From: JBFHES01 sp041584015
Lineage (GTDB): Bacteria > Bacteroidota > Bacteroidia > Bacteroidales > M50B96
DNA length: 6,933 nucleotides
Assembly (NCBI GenBank): GCA_041584015.1
Contig: JBFHES010000243.1
Location: 1 to 6,933, forward strand
Direction: 5' to 3'
Below the pieces are notes generated by a model, which worked only from the letters and a program-made list of their open reading frames with translations, ran no database searches and had not been told where the DNA came from. Positions 1 through 5,986 of this stretch are shown piece after piece (within the stretch, counting starts at the first letter, position 1; the number at the start of each line of letters is the position of its first letter). The position numbers were made by a program, and so were the translations under genes.

Positions 1-101
1 AGTTTAAGAATAGGTTCGATAATAAAATAGCGCATCAGGTACTGCACCAATGCAATGGTGATAATATTTGGTAATCTGATGAGCTTAAGAACCTGAAGCA
101 T
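1..101 (-). CDS. UbiA-family prenyltransferase, N-terminal fragment (geranylgeranylglycerol-phosphate geranylgeranyltransferase-like)
   Basis: Reading the minus strand from the ATG at 101 gives 33 codons open to the window edge, so only the N-terminus is present. It begins MLQVLKLIRLPN and continues into a hydrophobic segment with an IALVQYLMRY stretch. This resembles the start of Bacteroidota UbiA-superfamily enzymes annotated as geranylgeranylglycerol-phosphate geranylgeranyltransferases, integral membrane proteins that attach a prenyl chain to a (prenyl)glycerol-phosphate acceptor. The Asp-rich NDxxDxxxD active-site motif lies outside the window, so substrate assignment rests on N-terminal resemblance and on the KdsC-like gene just upstream. 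Only five bases separate the phosphatase stop from this ATG, which implies co-transcription and probably coupled translation. Other UbiA members, such as menaquinone or heme O enzymes, are less likely from the N-terminus but not excluded. Confidence 0.75.
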   Translation of the reverse strand, partial: MLQVLKLIRLPNIITIALVQYLMRYFIIEPILK

Positions 102-106
102 TCTAA

Positions 107-613
107 TTATTCATTTAACAATTTACCTTGTGCACGCAATACTTGTTCAACAACATCGCGCACACAACCGTCGCCACCTTCTTTGTGTGATATATATTTT
201 GCTATGGATTTTATTTCCTCGCAGGCATCTGCCGGACATGTAGGTAAGCCTACATATTCCATTACTTCATAATCTGGCATGTCGTCGCCCATGTATAAGG
301 TATCTTTGGGCTCTATTCCATATTTAAATCTAAAATCTTCAAATGCCTCTTTCTTCTCGAAGGTCTTCAGGTAGATGTCAGTAATGCCAAGGCCTTGAAA
401 ACGGGTGCGTACCGATTCAGATGCACCACCGGTAATAATAGCAATTGGGAAGCCTTCCTTTACAGCTTTCATAATTGCATATCCATCTTTTATATTCATG
501 CTGCGCATCATATCACCCGATGGATGCAAGTATACGTGGCTATTTGAGAAAACACCGTCGACATCGAAGACGAGCGCTTTTACATTTTTAAGTTCTGTTT
601 TAAAGTGTCCCAT
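107..613 (-). CDS. kdsC: KdsC-like HAD phosphatase (3-deoxy-D-manno-octulosonate 8-phosphate phosphatase family)
   Basis: This 168-residue cytoplasmic protein has the length of stand-alone KdsC enzymes, which dephosphorylate Kdo-8-phosphate to Kdo for lipopolysaccharide core synthesis. HAD motif I is DVDGV at 17-21 (nucleophile D17, acid/base D19). Motif II is IITGG at 59-63 (T61). A motif III lysine lies at K87/K88. Motif IV is GDDMPDYEVM at 109-118, with metal-binding D110/D111 and D114. The tail GGDGCVRD (146-153) matches the C-terminal GGxGAVRE-like segment that reaches the neighbouring active site in KdsC tetramers. There is no cap domain, as in this subfamily. The first ATG is kept although it overlaps the upstream gene by 34 bp, because the next methionines (35/36) would remove motif I. 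No other Kdo gene is in the window, so a related sugar-phosphate substrate remains possible. Confidence 0.85.
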   Translation of the reverse strand: MGHFKTELKNVKALVFDVDGVFSNSHVYLHPSGDMMRSMNIKDGYAIMKAVKEGFPIAIITGGASESVRTRFQGLGITDIYLKTFEKKEAFEDFRFKYGIEPKDTLYMGDDMPDYEVMEYVGLPTCPADACEEIKSIAKYISHKEGGDGCVRDVVEQVLRAQGKLLNE

Positions 614-1419
614 GAGAGAAATTGTTTGTTGCCTTTATTTTCGGCTAAATATTTATTTGAAATTCCTTCGCTTACAAAACTATACAATTTTTGATACTCA
701 GGATGACTGGCAAGTAATTCGAGATGATGAACCATCGTATTTACATCGTTACGTATGGCTGGTCCGGTTTGCGCATTCTTCGGTTCAATGTCCATTACTT
801 TTGACGCAGTTTCAAGAATCAATGGTCGCAATGCATCAAAAGGCAATCCATCTTCTTCCAGTAATTCTTGGGAGATACTATAGAGGTAGTTCACAAAATT
901 ACAGGAGATTACCGCAGCCATATGCAGACGCTTGCGCTGTTCTGAGTTTCCTTGTTCAACTTTTGAACACAATACCTTGCTTAAAAAACTTATCTGCTCA
1001 AGTGTGTCGGAATTGTTTGCTTCAATAAAAGCCGGGATTGTATTGAATGCAATTGGTCGGTCAATGGAGAAGGTTTGCAAGGGATAAAAGACACCATAAT
1101 TATTGAAGGCTTCCAATGCATCCATGTTGGTGGTACCAGAAGTATGTACAACAATTTGATTGGATATTGAGATTTCTTCCGCTATCTCGGAGATGGCTTT
1201 GTCAGAAACAGCCATGATGATAAAGTTGGCTGTGGTATTAAGGTCTTGCAAATTAATGGAGTGCTCGCAATTAAGCTTACCAGCAAGCGTGGCGGCTCGC
1301 AATTCGGTTTGACTAATAACTTGTAGAATATCGAAACCATTGCTTTTTAAAGCCAAACCTAAATGTGTAGCCAAATTTCCAGCACCAATGATTGCTATTT
1401 TGTAATCTTTAATATCCAT
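580..1419 (-). CDS. Rossmann-like / DUF2520 domain NAD(P)-binding protein
   Basis: This 279-residue protein starts with a dinucleotide-binding fold. A beta strand (YKIAIIGAGN, residues 6-15) carries the GxGxxA-type loop at G12-A17, followed by a helix and an acidic strand end. This fits the Rossmann-like domain (PF10727 type) in the N-terminal half. The C-terminal half is mainly helical and corresponds to DUF2520 (PF10728 type), a dehydrogenase C-terminal-like domain; recognisable parts are the HTSGTTNMDAL stretch near residue 93 and the MAAVISCNFVNYLY helix. Such proteins resemble NADP-dependent F420 oxidoreductase or 6-phosphogluconate dehydrogenase folds, but the substrate is unknown. It follows the barrel protein gene after 9 bp and overlaps the phosphatase gene by 34 bp. 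The association with a KdsC-like gene is, to my knowledge, common in Bacteroidota. No Shine-Dalgarno is visible. Confidence 0.88.
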   Translation of the reverse strand: MDIKDYKIAIIGAGNLATHLGLALKSNGFDILQVISQTELRAATLAGKLNCEHSINLQDLNTTANFIIMAVSDKAISEIAEEISISNQIVVHTSGTTNMDALEAFNNYGVFYPLQTFSIDRPIAFNTIPAFIEANNSDTLEQISFLSKVLCSKVEQGNSEQRKRLHMAAVISCNFVNYLYSISQELLEEDGLPFDALRPLILETASKVMDIEPKNAQTGPAIRNDVNTMVHHLELLASHPEYQKLYSFVSEGISNKYLAENKGNKQFLSWDTLKQNLKM

Positions 1420-1428
1420 GCTTGTAGC

Positions 1429-2034
1429 TTATAAAAAGAAAAATACCGAAACATGTGGCTGCACATAAACCGCTTTGTTATTTTGTTCGGCAAAGGTGTT
1501 TAAATCTAGGTAGGAGTGATTAAGGAATTTGAAGTTCATGGATGCCTCAAGCATCACCTGATCATCTATCCATACCCAACCAATGGCCAGATCGCCAAGC
1601 ACTTTTTTATCGATGACTTCCGTTTTGTTTGCAATTACTTCCTGCTTTCGGCCATAATTAATGCCCAGTTCCAGAAAGTAGTTTGGTGTGTCATCTTTTT
1701 GGTACAGGCGCATAAAACCACCATAAAGGTACATGGTGTGCTTAATGTCGTTCTTGTCGCTGTATCGTGATGATAGCATAGAACCACCGATGGCATTCTT
1801 TTTTTCAAGAAAAACGCCAGCCTTAACTGCAAAGTCAAAGTCTGTATTAAAGTCACCGGCATTATCGCCAGTTAATACATAGCTGGGCGCCATGGCTTGT
1901 AGCCCAATAATCACTGAACCATCGCTAATTGCAGGATGTATGGGTTTAAAGTATATGGTGTCGCTTTGACCAAGCGTAGTAAAACCAATTCCCAGCATTA
2001 AAAGTGTAAAGATGCTATAACTGCTTAATTTCAT
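1429..2034 (-). CDS. Hypothetical secreted protein, predicted outer-membrane beta-barrel
   Basis: The 201-residue product opens with a signal peptide: lysine at position 2, a hydrophobic core over about residues 8-20, and likely cleavage after TTLGQ near residue 23. The mature part has no catalytic motif I recognise. It is built from alternating polar and hydrophobic strands separated by charged turns, for example FDFAVKAGVFL, HTMYLYGGFMRLY, NYFLELGINYG, DLAIGWVWI and VMLEASMNFKFL. It ends in an aromatic/hydrophobic strand (VSVFFFL), as expected for a small outer-membrane barrel of about eight strands. It is the first gene of the operon reading towards the left edge and has a good promoter upstream. 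The CDS is well supported by the signal peptide and operon position; the barrel assignment is inference and the function is unknown. Confidence 0.7.
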   Translation of the reverse strand: MKLSSYSIFTLLMLGIGFTTLGQSDTIYFKPIHPAISDGSVIIGLQAMAPSYVLTGDNAGDFNTDFDFAVKAGVFLEKKNAIGGSMLSSRYSDKNDIKHTMYLYGGFMRLYQKDDTPNYFLELGINYGRKQEVIANKTEVIDKKVLGDLAIGWVWIDDQVMLEASMNFKFLNHSYLDLNTFAEQNNKAVYVQPHVSVFFFL

Positions 2035-2054
2035 TTTATCGGTTTAATGTCTGG

Positions 2055-2087
2055 CAAATTTATAAAAGCGATGTTTATGTATACAAT
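2055..2087 (-). promoter_or_regulatory. Bacteroidota-type promoter of the barrel/DUF2520/kdsC/UbiA operon
   Basis: On the minus strand a TAAATTTG box (2055-2062) matches the Bacteroidota -7 consensus TAnnTTTG exactly. An ATTG (2084-2087) lies 21 bp upstream as a fair -33 element. The predicted start falls near 2048-2050, giving a leader of about 15 bases before the ATG at 2034. It is the only good promoter seen upstream of the four closely packed genes. Confidence 0.55.
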
Positions 2088-2116
2088 ACAAGTTGTTAAT
2101 AATTACGAAAATCTAT

Positions 2117-3586
2117 TTACTGAACAATCAATCGGGAATGAAGCTGTTTGCCATTATGGCTTGCCTGTATGATGTAAATGCCATGTTCTGGAGCTTGCAG
2201 CTCGATTGATCCTAATGAAGTATGTTGTTTTGTGCTGTGTAACCTGCCGTCGAGGTGATAAATACAAATCACAGTAGGCTCATTATTATTCTGTATTGGT
2301 AAATAGATTGTTTGGCCTTGCCGAACAGGGTTTGGCCAAATTCTAAATGTGCTTTGTTGCTTTGGCTTCTTACTGCTTGTGATAGTACCACATAATACCT
2401 GATTTAATGTGTCAGCTAAAGGTGTTGCTGCAATTTGTCCCGATCCAACTGAGGTTTCAATGTAATCGCCGGTAAGCTCCCAGATTATTACTCCAGCAGC
2501 ATCGTTCTGTAATACATAAGCCGCTTTGCGAGCCACCGATTCTTTGTTGTCATAAGAAACAAAAGTGCTTAGGTTATTACCTAATAGATATGGAACCTGA
2601 GCTGTTGAATCCCAGTAGCTGGTGAATAAGTTCATTTTCTTTTGAATGTTGTAGTACAACGGACTTCCTTCATCTTCCCAAAATGTTGAATTGTCAGGAG
2701 TACCGCTATTGGACCCGTGCAGGCTGGTGCAAGAAGTCACTGATCTACCATAAAAGGCTACTCCTAGATTTATTTTTGATGCAGGAATGCCATACACCTG
2801 ATTTATATTTATGAAGGTTGCATTTAAATTAAAGCTAGGATTGCCAACTGCTGGTGCGTAAAGCGGTGAATTATGATTGCTTGCAGGATCCCAGGCCCCA
2901 AAGAAGTCATAGGTCATTAAGTTAAAGTAGTCGATAATGTTGTTTACGTTGGCCCATTCAACAAAAGTCATTTTTGCCGGGTCGGCACTAAAGCAGGATG
3001 TAATCATGTAGTCGTTGCCTGTGATCAGTTCCAAAGCATCTAAACTATCTCGAATATTTTGAAGCAAGGCTGTGAAGTTCGGTCCGTCGTTAGGCGTTCC
3101 ATTGTGAGCAGCATAACCGGGGTATTCCCAATCCAGGTCAACTCCGTCGAAATTAAACTGATTTATAAGTCTGACACATTCCCCGGCAAAGGTTGCTCGT
3201 TTGGCACTATCTGCTGCTATGGCAGGAAAATTACTGGATAAGGTCCATCCTCCAATGGACGCTAAAACCTTTACATTGTTGTTATGTGCTAAATCAATTA
3301 ATGATGTGTTTGCAATATAGCCTCCATTTTGCCAGTCAGGCTGACCAAGTAATAAATTCTCATCAGCCCATGTGTCGGTCTGTGCCAGCGTTCCATTTGT
3401 TTGCGGGCTAAAAAACGAATAATTAATAATGGTGTATTTGCTGTAATCAATTGTTGTTGGACCAACTAAATTACCACGGTCGTACCACTGCCAGTTTGGG
3501 TAGTATGCAATTACCTCTTTACATGGTTGCGCTTTAACAATACTAACTGTAATTAACAGCATGAGAATGATGAACGTCCTTTTCAT
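2117..3586 (-). CDS. Secreted GH18 chitinase with T9SS C-terminal sorting domain
   Basis: The 489-residue enzyme should hydrolyse beta-1,4-N-acetylglucosamine linkages in chitin. The start at 3586 is chosen because it opens directly into a signal peptide (MKRTF, hydrophobic core, cleavage after VKA, residue 19). A longer frame to 3664 would put 26 non-signal residues in front. The GH18 barrel spans about 24-385: first strand VIAYYPNW (25-32), SIGGW (110-114), the catalytic DGVDLDWE (147-154, acid E154), the MTYD substrate-positioning residues (224-227), GVAFYGRS (275-282), a probable chitin-insertion domain (about 283-345), and the barrel-closing tryptophan in IIWELTGDY (W369). After a Ser/Lys-rich linker (403-412), residues 413-489 form a type A Por sorting domain (WPNP at 417-420, IYHLDGR at 442-448, GIYIIQ near 469). 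The protein is therefore exported by T9SS and attached at or released from the cell surface. It is transcribed alone, divergent from the two-component genes. Confidence 0.95.
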   Translation of the reverse strand: MKRTFIILMLLITVSIVKAQPCKEVIAYYPNWQWYDRGNLVGPTTIDYSKYTIINYSFFSPQTNGTLAQTDTWADENLLLGQPDWQNGGYIANTSLIDLAHNNNVKVLASIGGWTLSSNFPAIAADSAKRATFAGECVRLINQFNFDGVDLDWEYPGYAAHNGTPNDGPNFTALLQNIRDSLDALELITGNDYMITSCFSADPAKMTFVEWANVNNIIDYFNLMTYDFFGAWDPASNHNSPLYAPAVGNPSFNLNATFININQVYGIPASKINLGVAFYGRSVTSCTSLHGSNSGTPDNSTFWEDEGSPLYYNIQKKMNLFTSYWDSTAQVPYLLGNNLSTFVSYDNKESVARKAAYVLQNDAAGVIIWELTGDYIETSVGSGQIAATPLADTLNQVLCGTITSSKKPKQQSTFRIWPNPVRQGQTIYLPIQNNNEPTVICIYHLDGRLHSTKQHTSLGSIELQAPEHGIYIIQASHNGKQLHSRLIVQ

Positions 3587-3670
3587 GTTCTTGTGTTTGA
3601 TGGTGTACACGCGATAAAAATGCAAGATAGCTGAAATGCGAATGACTGGGATTGGTTCAGTCAATTTTTT

Positions 3671-3678
3671 TACCTTTA
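3671..3678 (+). promoter_or_regulatory. Possible -7 box of the response regulator gene
   Basis: TACCTTTA matches TAnnTTTG in all but the last base and sits 18 bp before the chosen ATG. An ATTG at 3651-3654, 16 bp upstream, is a poor -33 candidate because the spacing is short. No pair of CTTCAG half-sites phased by 11 bp is found in the 110-bp divergent region, although single TTCAG (3656-3660) and CTGAA (3631-3635) words occur. I saw no clear TAnnTTTG box for the chitinase on the other strand. Confidence 0.3.
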
Positions 3679-3696
3679 AGCAGTAATATTTCTAGC

Positions 3697-4374
3697 ATGA
3701 AGATATTAATAATTGAGGATGAAAAAGCCTTAGCCGATTCGATAGTAGACTATTTAAAGGTTGAGGGATATGTTTGCGAAGTGGCAAATGATTTTGAAAG
3801 TGCCGTTGAGAAAATTAACCTATATCGTTACGATTGTGCCTTGGTTGATATTAACCTACCGGGCGGCTCAGGTTTGGATGTTATCCGGCAGCTAAAGTCG
3901 CTTAAGGTGCAGTGCGGTATTATAATTATCTCCGCAAGAAATTCCATTGACGACAGAATTGACGGATTGGAGATTGGTGCCGATGATTATTTAACCAAGC
4001 CATTTAATTTATCTGAATTGAACGCACGGGTAAAGTCGGTTATTCGGCGAATTAATTTTAGTGGTAGTAATATTATAGAATTTAATGAAATAAAAATAGA
4101 TACTTCTTCTCTGCAAGTGTGGGTGAAAGAGGCCTTGTTGGATTTAACTAAGAAAGAGCTAGACCTCTTGTTGTACTTCTTGTCAAATAAAAACCGGGTG
4201 TTAACAAAGGAATCACTTGGCGAACATGTGTGGGGCGATTATGCTGATACGCTTGATTCTTTTGATTTTATTTACACACATATTAAGAACCTTAGAAAAA
4301 AACTGCTAAAGAAAGGTTCGGCAGATTATATTCAAAATGTATATGGTGTTGGTTATAAATTTGTAAGCGAGTGA
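3697..4374 (+). CDS. OmpR/PhoB-family response regulator
   Basis: This 225-residue two-domain transcription factor is the likely partner of the kinase that follows. The receiver domain (1-118) carries the acidic pair E7/D8, the phosphorylated aspartate D51 in ALVDINLPGG, the switch serine S79 in IIISARNS, and K101 in LTKPF. The winged-helix domain (about 125-225) shows the OmpR pattern: LTKKELDLLLYFLSN (150-164), the RVLTKESLGEHVWG segment, recognition helix FIYTHIKNLRKKL (191-203), and the C-terminal hairpin IQNVYGVGYKF (212-222). I chose the ATG at 3697 because it opens directly into the first receiver strand (MKILIIEDE); a frame extending to 3652 would cover the probable promoter. Its stop overlaps the kinase start by 4 bp. 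OmpR-type regulators usually bind direct repeats with about 11-bp phasing, and such repeats lie just downstream of the operon. Confidence 0.97.
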   Translation: MKILIIEDEKALADSIVDYLKVEGYVCEVANDFESAVEKINLYRYDCALVDINLPGGSGLDVIRQLKSLKVQCGIIIISARNSIDDRIDGLEIGADDYLTKPFNLSELNARVKSVIRRINFSGSNIIEFNEIKIDTSSLQVWVKEALLDLTKKELDLLLYFLSNKNRVLTKESLGEHVWGDYADTLDSFDFIYTHIKNLRKKLLKKGSADYIQNVYGVGYKFVSE

Positions 4375-5627
4375 AATTATTAAACAAGACAAGTCTCATT
4401 ATCATTACCGTTTCACTTTTTATCTATTTTTTTGGTGGTATTGGTTTCTTTCATTTCATCCGTACCATGATTAATAATCAGATTGATGCCGAACTGTACA
4501 CCTATGCCATAAACCTGGAGAAAGAGTTGAATGAGTTTCAGACGCTGGAGAATGCAATGCTGATTACCGAGAACAATGTTCGGTTTGAACGGATAGAGCA
4601 AAACGAACATATAGAACCCTTATATAAAGATACCGTGTTGTTTGATAAAGTGGAACGACGCTACCTTCCTTACAGACTTTACCAGATGCATGCCTTCATT
4701 GCTGGCGAGAATTTTAAAATCTCAGTTTACAGATCCATTTTAAGTTCTGAGAATCTTGTTCAGCGGATCATTGCATTTTTAAGTGTTATGTTACTGCTGC
4801 TCATTGTGTGCTTGTTCTTTTTTAACCGCTATTTGTTTGGCCGAATTTGGGATGATTTTTTTAAAACAATTGAAGGCATTAATACTTTTAATTGGCAAAC
4901 TGGCGCGCGAATTGATTTGCCGGAATCGGAGATTGAAGAGTTTCAAACTTTGAATAATTCAATCAATAAAATGACCAAGCGGATTCATAGCGATTTTGTG
5001 AACCTGAAGGAATTTACTGAAAATGCTTCACATGAGCTGCAAACTCCGTTGGCAATAATGCGATCGAAAATTGAATTGCTACTGCAAACCGAAAACCTTG
5101 AACCCGACAAGCTCGAGATATTTAAATCACTTTATGACTCCGTTAATCGCCTGGCCAATATGAATAGGGTGCTGGTGCTATTAACTAAAATTGAGAACAA
5201 TCAATTTCCTGAAATTTCAACGGTTGATCTAAAAGAGCGAATAGCATTCCATTTGGAGAACTTCGAGGAAATGCTTGAATCGAGAAGTATAAAAGTGAAA
5301 GTTGATTTGCAGTTAGTCAAGCAGGAAATGAATGTGGCATTGGCCGATATGTTAATTATCAACTTAATAAAGAACGCCATCAGACATAATGTGGATGGCG
5401 GCCTCATACTAATTACGTTAAGCCAGGAAGCGTTTGTAATTAGTAATACCGGGCCTCAGAGCGAAGTTGATCCGGATAAAATTTTTCAGCGATTCACAAA
5501 AACCAGTCACTCCAAAGAATCAATTGGATTGGGCTTGTCTATTGTCAAGAAAATCTGCGACCTCTATAAATACACCGTAAGTTATAGTTTCGAGGATGAT
5601 ATGAATATAATTAGGGTTCAATTCTAA
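4371..5627 (+). CDS. Membrane sensor histidine kinase, partner of the upstream response regulator
   Basis: The 418-residue inner-membrane kinase starts at a GTG that forms a GTGA overlap with the regulator stop, so translation is probably coupled. TM1 covers about residues 8-31. A periplasmic sensor segment of roughly 100 residues (32-130) matches no domain I recognise. TM2 is about 131-152. A linker of about 57 residues follows without a clear HAMP signature. The dimerisation/phosphoacceptor domain has the H-box NASHELQTPLA (218-228) with H221, and the conserved continuation NRLANMNRVLVLLTKIEN. The ATPase domain has the N-box INLIKNAIRHN (330-340, N335), an F-box IFQRFTK (371-377) and a G2 box IGLGLSIVKKI (385-395). 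The G1 box reads ISNTGP (357-362), with Asn where many kinases have Asp. Only 23 bp separate its stop from the half-sites of the first small-RNA unit, and no terminator intervenes. Confidence 0.97.
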   Translation: MKLLNKTSLIIITVSLFIYFFGGIGFFHFIRTMINNQIDAELYTYAINLEKELNEFQTLENAMLITENNVRFERIEQNEHIEPLYKDTVLFDKVERRYLPYRLYQMHAFIAGENFKISVYRSILSSENLVQRIIAFLSVMLLLLIVCLFFFNRYLFGRIWDDFFKTIEGINTFNWQTGARIDLPESEIEEFQTLNNSINKMTKRIHSDFVNLKEFTENASHELQTPLAIMRSKIELLLQTENLEPDKLEIFKSLYDSVNRLANMNRVLVLLTKIENNQFPEISTVDLKERIAFHLENFEEMLESRSIKVKVDLQLVKQEMNVALADMLIINLIKNAIRHNVDGGLILITLSQEAFVISNTGPQSEVDPDKIFQRFTKTSHSKESIGLGLSIVKKICDLYKYTVSYSFEDDMNIIRVQF

Positions 5628-5650
5628 AATAATCCGAAATTGGAGTTGTA

Positions 5651-5685
5651 CTTCAGATTTGCTTCAGAATTGAGTTCTATGTTTG
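5651..5685 (+). promoter_or_regulatory. Promoter/operator A: 11-bp phased CTTCAG repeats plus TATGTTTG box
   Basis: CTTCAG occurs at 5651-5656 and again at 5662-5667, an offset of exactly 11 bp. Ten bases further on is TATGTTTG (5678-5685), a perfect TAnnTTTG. The only TTTG upstream (5658-5661) is just 16 bp from the -7 box and lies between the half-sites, so a normal -33 element is doubtful. The layout suggests activation by an OmpR-type regulator bound at the -33 region; the adjacent response regulator is the obvious candidate (inference). Confidence 0.6.
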
Positions 5686-5690
5686 TAGTA

Positions 5691-5780
5691 TAATATTTAA
5701 CTACAATGAATATTTAAATGATCAAGTAAACCTTTCAACAGGTTTTAAAGAACCCCTTGCCAGTAACGAGGGGTTTTTTT
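5691..5780 (+). ncRNA. Putative small RNA A, first of two tandem siblings
   Basis: A transcript of about 90 bases is predicted from the TATGTTTG box at 5678-5685 to the terminator ending at 5780; the 5' end is uncertain by a few bases. Three stem-loops can be drawn. The first is a 5' AATATT/AATATT stem (5692-5697 with 5709-5714) enclosing UAACUACAAUG. The second is AAACCU/AGGUUU (5728-5733 with 5740-5745) with loop UUCAAC. The third is the terminator with loop CCAGUAA. A conserved UGAUCA (5719-5724) lies between the first two stems. The only ORFs are three codons long, so a peptide product is unlikely. The same layout recurs 201 bp downstream. Nothing here matches a named RNA family known to me. 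An alternative reading is a 3' UTR element of the kinase mRNA, but the internal promoter argues for a separate transcript. Confidence 0.6.
5751..5780 (+). terminator. Intrinsic terminator of small RNA A and probably of the two-component operon
   Basis: A nine-pair stem AACCCCTTG (5751-5759) with CGAGGGGTT (5767-5775), including one G-U pair, closes a seven-base loop CCAGTAA and runs into a T-tract (5774-5780). No other terminator is seen after the kinase stop, so it likely ends readthrough transcripts as well. Confidence 0.85.
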
Positions 5781-5851
5781 ATGCTACTAATTTGAACGAT
5801 TAATCATGTGTTTTGACGGTTTAAGAATCATTAATTGAATTTGATTGTTTA

Positions 5852-5886
5852 CTTCAAATTTACTTCAGAATTGGATTGTATGTTTG
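5852..5886 (+). promoter_or_regulatory. Promoter/operator B: 11-bp phased CTTCAA/CTTCAG repeats plus TATGTTTG box
   Basis: CTTCAA (5852-5857) and CTTCAG (5863-5868) are again offset by 11 bp, and the TATGTTTG box (5879-5886) is again exactly ten bases downstream. The geometry is identical to unit A, which supports both half-sites being functional. The distal half-site differs by one base (CTTCAA), so affinity may differ between the two units. Confidence 0.6.
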
Positions 5887-5891
5887 TAGCA

Positions 5892-5986
5892 TAATATTTA
5901 ACTACATGCGAATATTTTAGTGATGATCAATAATAAACCTTCATGGTTTAGCAGACCCTCCGCCAGAACGGAGGGTCTGTTTTTTT
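5892..5986 (+). ncRNA. Putative small RNA B, second tandem sibling
   Basis: A transcript of about 95 bases is predicted from the TATGTTTG box at 5879-5886 to the terminator T-tract ending at 5986. It repeats the architecture of unit A. The 5' stem is AATATT/AATATT (5893-5898 with 5911-5916) enclosing UAACUACAUGCG. A UGAUCA follows at 5924-5929. The second stem is UAAACC/GGUUUA (5934-5939 with 5945-5950) with loop UUCAU. The terminator loop is CCAGAA. A 24-codon frame starting inside UGAUGAUCA would run through the terminator and past the T-tract, and it has no counterpart in unit A, so coding is unlikely. Regions shared with A (the 5' loop ACUACA, UGAUCAA, hairpin loop UUCA) are the best candidates for base-pairing or protein contact. 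Function is not deducible from the window. Confidence 0.6.
5952..5986 (+). terminator. Intrinsic terminator of small RNA B
   Basis: An eleven-pair perfect stem CAGACCCTCCG (5952-5962) with CGGAGGGTCTG (5969-5979) closes a six-base loop CCAGAA and is followed by seven Ts (5980-5986). It differs from terminator A in stem sequence but keeps the loop start CCAG. Confidence 0.9.

Larger units (their letters stand above)
5678..5906 (+). repeat. Tandem imperfect duplication, period 201 bp
   Basis: The 28-base block 5678-5705 is identical to 5879-5906 except for one T/C change, and the half-site region 5651-5675 also aligns with 5852-5876 at the same 201-bp offset. Similarity continues patchily through both transcribed regions (AATATTT, TGATCAA, TAAACCTT, the terminator loop CCAG) with small indels. 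The spacer 5781-5850 has no counterpart I can see. This looks like an old duplication of a whole transcription unit, with promoter and structure kept and stems diverged. Confidence 0.85.

Noticed and set aside
405..1028. Long plus-strand ORF across the kdsC/DUF2520 junction
   Set aside because: It lies antisense to two genes with clear motifs and its translation shows no domain pattern; it is a shadow frame. The plus-strand ORF at 1516-1770 and the minus-strand ORFs at 4413-4610 and 5201-5407 are rejected for the same reason.
3587..3664. N-terminal extension of the chitinase by 26 residues
   Set aside because: The internal Met at 3586 begins a textbook signal peptide; the extension would bury it and lies in the divergent promoter region.
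3652..3696. N-terminal extension of the response regulator by 15 residues
   Set aside because: Receiver domains of this family begin at MKILIIEDE; the extension covers the probable -7 box.
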